In this document: piece by piece, positions 59,559 through 64,000 of the stretch
Layout of the letters: each line of letters begins with the position of its first letter
Numbering within the stretch: the stretch's first letter is position 1
From: Malus domestica
Lineage: Eukaryota; Streptophyta; Magnoliopsida; Rosales; Rosaceae
Assembly (NCBI RefSeq): GCF_042453785.1
Contig: NC_091675.1
Span: 20,818,501 to 20,882,500, forward strand
Direction: 5' to 3'
DNA length: 64,000 bases
Program-made: the position numbers and the translations under genes
Notes under the pieces: generated by a model
The model's database searches: none
What the model saw: only the letters and a program-made list of their open reading frames with translations
What the model was told of the DNA's origin: nothing

Positions 59559-62500
59559 CTAAGTGCTTATGGATGTGACTGTAATGGGCAGCTTCCTCTT
59601 CATCTTGACCGTTGGAAAGTGAACAAGGCCATCCTTCTCAGCTACCCATCTGAATTGAAGAACAAAAAAATATCAGCAAGTGGAAATTGCAGCAATTGGG
59701 TTTTATTTAACAATCTTTTAATTAGGAACAATTTTAATACCTATAATTAGTGACAAGATGATGAAGAAAGACTGATAATTCAAGCCTGGATAGCTCCAAA
59801 CCAGGGCAAAGCCTCTGTCCTCCACCAAATGGTGTAAATCTAGTGTTGTAGTTTACAGCAGCTTCTAATTTCTGTCAAAGAAAACATATAAGCATAGAAC
59901 ATTTAACAAATCAGAAACCGGACGTTCTATTTATAATTTGTTGGCTTTGCGGTACAACTAAAGGTTAATAGATCTGATCTTTGATTCGACTGACACGTGA
60001 TTGGATCATCATTACGCCAACTATCCCATCTTGCCAGCGCAAATTATCTCAAGTGGTATAATTTGAGCAAGCCAACAGGATAGTTGGTGCGATCCAACTT
60101 GACAGTTAAAGTGCTGGAAATTGTTGGCAGTGCAAGGGAGTCATCGGTAATGGTAAAAGTGAATTGTAAAGTAAACGTGCAGTGTAAATGTTCTTAATCA
60201 CTCGAGCTACATGCTCTACGAAAGTTTAGTGGCTGTTGCATTGTATTTAAACTTCAATTGAGCACATCAGATCAGAATTACGAAGTGTTGGGATCTAGGT
60301 ACAAGTCTAAGAGATAACTAACATGATTTACAGGAGAATTATCAAGTGATATAAACAGGATCAGATCAATTAAAACTAAAAAAAGAAAGGAGTTTACCTC
60401 CCATCTCCATGGATCAAACTGATATGGGCTTTTGTAGTTTTCTTCATCCATATGAACAGAAGTAAAAGATGCCAAGACACACCATCCTTTTGGTATCAGA
60501 TAACCTGGAAAAAAACAAAAAAACCAGCATAAATTCATAAGCAAAACATAAAAAGAGATATTACTGACACTTGAAAAAAGTCGTCTTATATACCTTTGAT
60601 TTCAACATCCCTTTGAGCTTTTCTCCAAACAGCATTGATGATATTTGCCATTCTAAGAGTCTCACTTATCACCTTAATAAAAACAAATTAATAAAAAAGT
60701 TAGGGCAATTGGCTAAAATGAAAACTAAATATCTTGATTGTCGAAATAATGATACGTTTATAGACTCGTCATTTCACCCTTATAGACCCATCATTCTTTT
60801 GAGATGGTTAGTATAGCACTTAAATGTCGTAGAATCATTAGAACAGTCCATTCCAAAAACTTGGCACCTTCAAATTTAATTTTTAACAGAAAAAAACAAT
60901 GTAGGAAATAATATGAAGAATCATTTTATATTCTCTTTGAAACAACTTGTGACTCACATTTTGAGTAAATGGCAAGGACATGTAATCAGTCCATGCATAA
61001 TTTTCCGAGGAATCAAACTTGTTCTTCTGCCTCTTGAATTCCATGTTCTCCTCCTGCAAATATAAATAAATAATAACAAAAAGCACGCAACAGAAGCTTT
61101 CACTTTTAAATCGAAACAAGAAATTGAAGAAAAGCAAGTTCATCTGTCTCCTTTCACTGAAATGTTCATCAATTCTTACGCATATATGGAAACCTACTTT
61201 TGTAGATATACAGCAATGCTACTAAAAATATCAAACTCACTCAAAGTATTTCACTTTTTCACCCCCTTTCTCAGCGTTCTTATTGCCAGAGAGAAGAAGA
61301 AAAAGAAAAGAAACAAAAAGGTTTTATTCTGTGACAATGCACAGAGCATCAAACAGTTATTAGATTCATCTTCCACGGTGTTCTTCTTCAAATGAACTAC
61401 CTTTAGCCCTACCCATGCAACCCAACTCTTTTCCGAACTTTTTTGTCTCGCATGAAAGTGAGATAATCTCGCAAACATAATATATATATATATATATATA
61501 TTCGTTTTTTGCCCAAATGCGCGTTCTGGATTCTCAGTTTGACACTCATATTGAACTTTCGCAATGATGTAATTCATACAGTATATCATGGACTATAAAC
61601 ACTATCAAAATTTAACTAACAATACGGCTGCTGAGCCGATCTAAGTGTCGTATAGTGAATGTATGACTATGCCCTAGTGGTCGAAATTCGCACATAACCG
61701 TCACCCAAGTGGTGGTAATGCTCAGGTGGATTAATTATTATTGGATGAGTTTAATTTTGTAATTTATGCCTTTTCAGTACACATAATTCAAAACTTAAAC
61801 TCATTCCACTGTGATAAATAGGATGGTGAGTGTTACATTCACTTGAGGTGATGAGAATATTCTCATGTTTGTAAGAGTGGTCCTCACCACTCACCAGCAG
61901 CCATTGGATTCAAATCCTACGGATAAAAACCGTTACATCACCACAAAGTGGGCCCCATTCGCTTCCACAAACTCTCCGTGTCTCACTCAGTGCATGCATT
62001 CGAGTTTCCAAATGAAACGAAGGGAACTTTTATAAAAGAAGTCAAATACTTCAGAGATAAAAGTGACTGGGCCCACAGACCCAGTATAAAAACGAATTCT
62101 AGCCGTTCGATTAAGAAGCAATGAAAATGCCTTGTGATGCCAACTGATGCGATATACGTACGTACCCGTAATTTGTCTAACGCCACAGGGCTGTCACTTA
62201 GGAATTTGACCGCTAGGGTCATGGCCATGGGAACAGTCTCCTCTCCTGGGATCATCATCTCTATTATATTTCCGGTGATGAAATCCAACGGCAGGCCATG
62301 AGTCTCGTTGTTTTGTTCACCACCTTCACGTAACAGCACATCCATTGCGTCTTTGACTGGAATTGTAATTTGGGTACAATTTGTATTTTCCATTGCCATC
62401 TTTTTCACCTCTAAAATTTTCCCCACCATCTTCAACAATCGCTCTCTAGCCTGCCAGCATATGGATTATGATATATCCACACAAATAAGACCAATAATTG

Positions 62501-63475
62501 AAACACAACCCTAAGTATGAGTCGTGCTGGAGCAGCGGAAATCGAACTTGAGATCACGGATGCAAGAGTGAATCAACTGAGCGACAAACCCGCAGTCATA
62601 ACCATACACTGTAAACACATATAATACACGCGTACTTTACCTTGAGAGATTTATACAGCCTAGTTCCAGGGAGCTTGATAGGTATGCAAATTAAACCCTT
62701 GATGAACTCTTCAAATTCTCTCTTCAGAAGGTTTAAGTCTTCACCGGGATCAATGCTCATTAATACTTTAACCAAAACTTCAAATGTAATCTGAAACGCC
62801 CAAAAAGAAAGTATACATTATCACTGTTCTCACACGTATGATGAAAGAAGAGTACTAAAATACAGTTAGTTGCTAATGCACGCAAACTGATCTCGGTTGT
62901 TAATACATGCCCAAAATGCATCAACCCCAAAATTTTCACATGCAATTGGAGGACTTACATTTGCACTTCTCTATGTGAAACGCATAATGTTTTGTTATCG
63001 TGTATCTAGCAATGTTATGTTGTAACCAATTAATATGATTATTTTATTTTATTTTATTTTTAACCAATTACTATGGTTCACTTTATTCAAAATTTTACTT
63101 TGGCATATAAAATGCACTTCTTGATCATAGAGACATAGATGGGGGACCTTTTGGGTTTCATCTTGGACGTAAATGGGAGACTGCATGTCTCTCCAAAGAG
63201 ACAGGTTGAGCTTGACTGAGTTTTCGATGTCGGCGGTGATTCGAGCTTTGAACTGTGGTGATTTCAGAAAACCAGCGATGAGTCCATGCACTCTCTTATG
63301 AAGGCTTCCATTTATTTGGAGAATTGAATATTTTCCCATCAGTTCTGTAATTGATTTCGGATAAGCAGGAATGAAGGTATTTCCATGGTTTTGCATTACC
63401 ACCTTGTTCACCTCAGCATCCGTAGACACTATGATAGGAGTCCCCAATATGTTTGTCTTGAACACCTTTCCATAC
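59559..63475 (-). CDS. CYP90D1: CYP90D1-type cytochrome P450, brassinosteroid C-23 hydroxylase (5' end outside window)
   Basis: Eight exons are visible: 63475-63148, 62790-62641, 62450-62166, 61053-60958, 60672-60594, 60504-60398, 59871-59741, 59649-59559. They close in phase to about 421 residues; some 70-80 N-terminal residues with the ER anchor must lie in an exon beyond base 64000. Landmarks in order: I-helix [20 protein letters not shown], the K-helix [13 protein letters not shown], and the haem loop [16 protein letters not shown] with its cysteine ligand. The ending is [16 protein letters not shown]. Compared with CYP90C1 and CYP90D1, the stretches [20 protein letters not shown] and [12 protein letters not shown] favour D1. 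The enzyme hydroxylates C-23 of campestanol-type sterols in the ER. The donor AAG|GTCCCC of the first visible exon is weak but required by phase. Confidence 0.9.
61858..61935 (+). other. possible SINE-like tRNA fragment in P450 intron
   Basis: GGATTCAAATCC resembles a pol III B box. No A box or ends were fixed. Confidence 0.25.
62510..62605 (-). mobile_element. tRNA-derived SINE head in P450 intron
   Basis: The minus strand reads GCTCAGTTGATTCACTCTTG, like an A box, and then AAGTTCGATTTCCGC, like a B box. The spacing fits tRNA-derived SINEs. The 3' body was not delimited. Confidence 0.5.
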
Positions 63476-64000
63476 CTAAATATTCAGAGAGGGAGATTGC
63501 TACTCAAAAATTCTAGCATGCTCCGGCTTATGACATGTATCGTATGAACACAGGGTTGAATATACTATACAGTTAAGAATTTGAGCAACCAAGAATCTAA
63601 CAGTAAAGAATTCCAATACACTATACGCTGATGCATATTAAAAAATCAGTTAAGAATTTGAGCAACCAAGAATCTAACAGTAAAGAATTCCAATACACTT
63701 ACGCTGATACATATTAAAAAATCTTATTGCGAGTACATATACACGATCATGGATGTCAATGTATACCATATATTGATGAATACTAGAAAATCACATTGTG
63801 TGTAAACTATACATTATCAAAAAACCCGTTGCATACTATATATACACTGATAGATACTAGAAAATCCAATAACTCATGGCAATTAAATTTGCTACTTTTG
63901 AATTGATGACATGATATGTATGGTCATTTTTGTTGGGAGGCTGAAATCTATGGAGAATAGGAAGTGTTGTTAACTTATAATTAGTATAGAAGTGCAGAAA
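63476..64000. other. intron 1 of the P450 gene (part)
   Basis: AT-rich with no coding signal on the minus strand, so the first exon is outside. It includes the tandem repeat below. Confidence 0.6.
63570..63722. repeat. 77-bp tandem duplication
   Basis: Two near-identical copies (63570-63646; 63647-63722) beginning CAGTTAAGAATTTGAGCAAC. Related shorter motifs (GATACTAGAAAATC) recur to 63870, suggesting a decaying array. Confidence 0.9.

Overview
This is plant nuclear DNA. Its genes have many introns with GT-AG junctions, and it holds plant-only gene families, plant transposon families and a plastid-derived insertion. The beta-galactosidase, the element families and the Cassandra repeat fit a Rosaceae genome, most likely apple or pear, but genus is an inference. 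Six host genes could be rebuilt exon by exon. In every case the exon lengths and reading phases close exactly.

Left part (1-18 kb), gene-dense: NERD1-type FG-GAP membrane protein (minus, 13 exons, 695 aa); divergent to it an RTE1/RTH-family ethylene-signalling protein (plus, 230 aa); a cytosolic h-type thioredoxin (plus, 118 aa); and convergent with that a cell-wall beta-galactosidase with a C-terminal lectin domain (minus, 19 exons, 853 aa).

Middle (18-39 kb), a transposon graveyard around one gene. Several elements can be bounded by target-site duplications (TSDs): non-autonomous hAT elements (8-bp TSDs) at 24436-25266, 25391-25868, 26454-28071, 28352-29117 and 33229-34316; MULE-like elements (9-bp TSDs) at 23924-24129, 32613-32823 and a 1-kb foldback at 38331-39336; and smaller Harbinger-like MITEs. 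A complete Cassandra TRIM with 5S-rRNA-derived LTRs is nested in the 26-28 kb hAT. The 33-34 kb hAT carries what looks like the 5' end of a LysM receptor kinase gene. A rearranged plastid fragment sits at about 25.9-26.35 kb. The gene here is a DIM1-family rRNA dimethyladenosine transferase (36543-37692) that lacks the expected organelle presequence.

Right part: a full-length hAT transposon (39397-44326) with a transposase broken by one frameshift and one stop. Then a full-length, recent Ty3/gypsy retrotransposon of the Tat lineage (44878-58385), with 936-bp LTRs differing at about 13 sites, a perfect ATAAT TSD and dual RNase H. Between pol and the 3' LTR it carries an antisense, four-exon, roughly 1050-codon gene with a plant mobile domain (PMD) and its own TATA box. 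This is the most unusual object in the window. The window ends in a CYP90D1-type brassinosteroid C-23 hydroxylase (minus) whose first exon lies beyond base 64000.

The host genes are not an operon or pathway. Two concern hormones (ethylene response, brassinosteroid synthesis), two the secretory system or wall (NERD1, BGAL3), one redox and one ribosome maturation.
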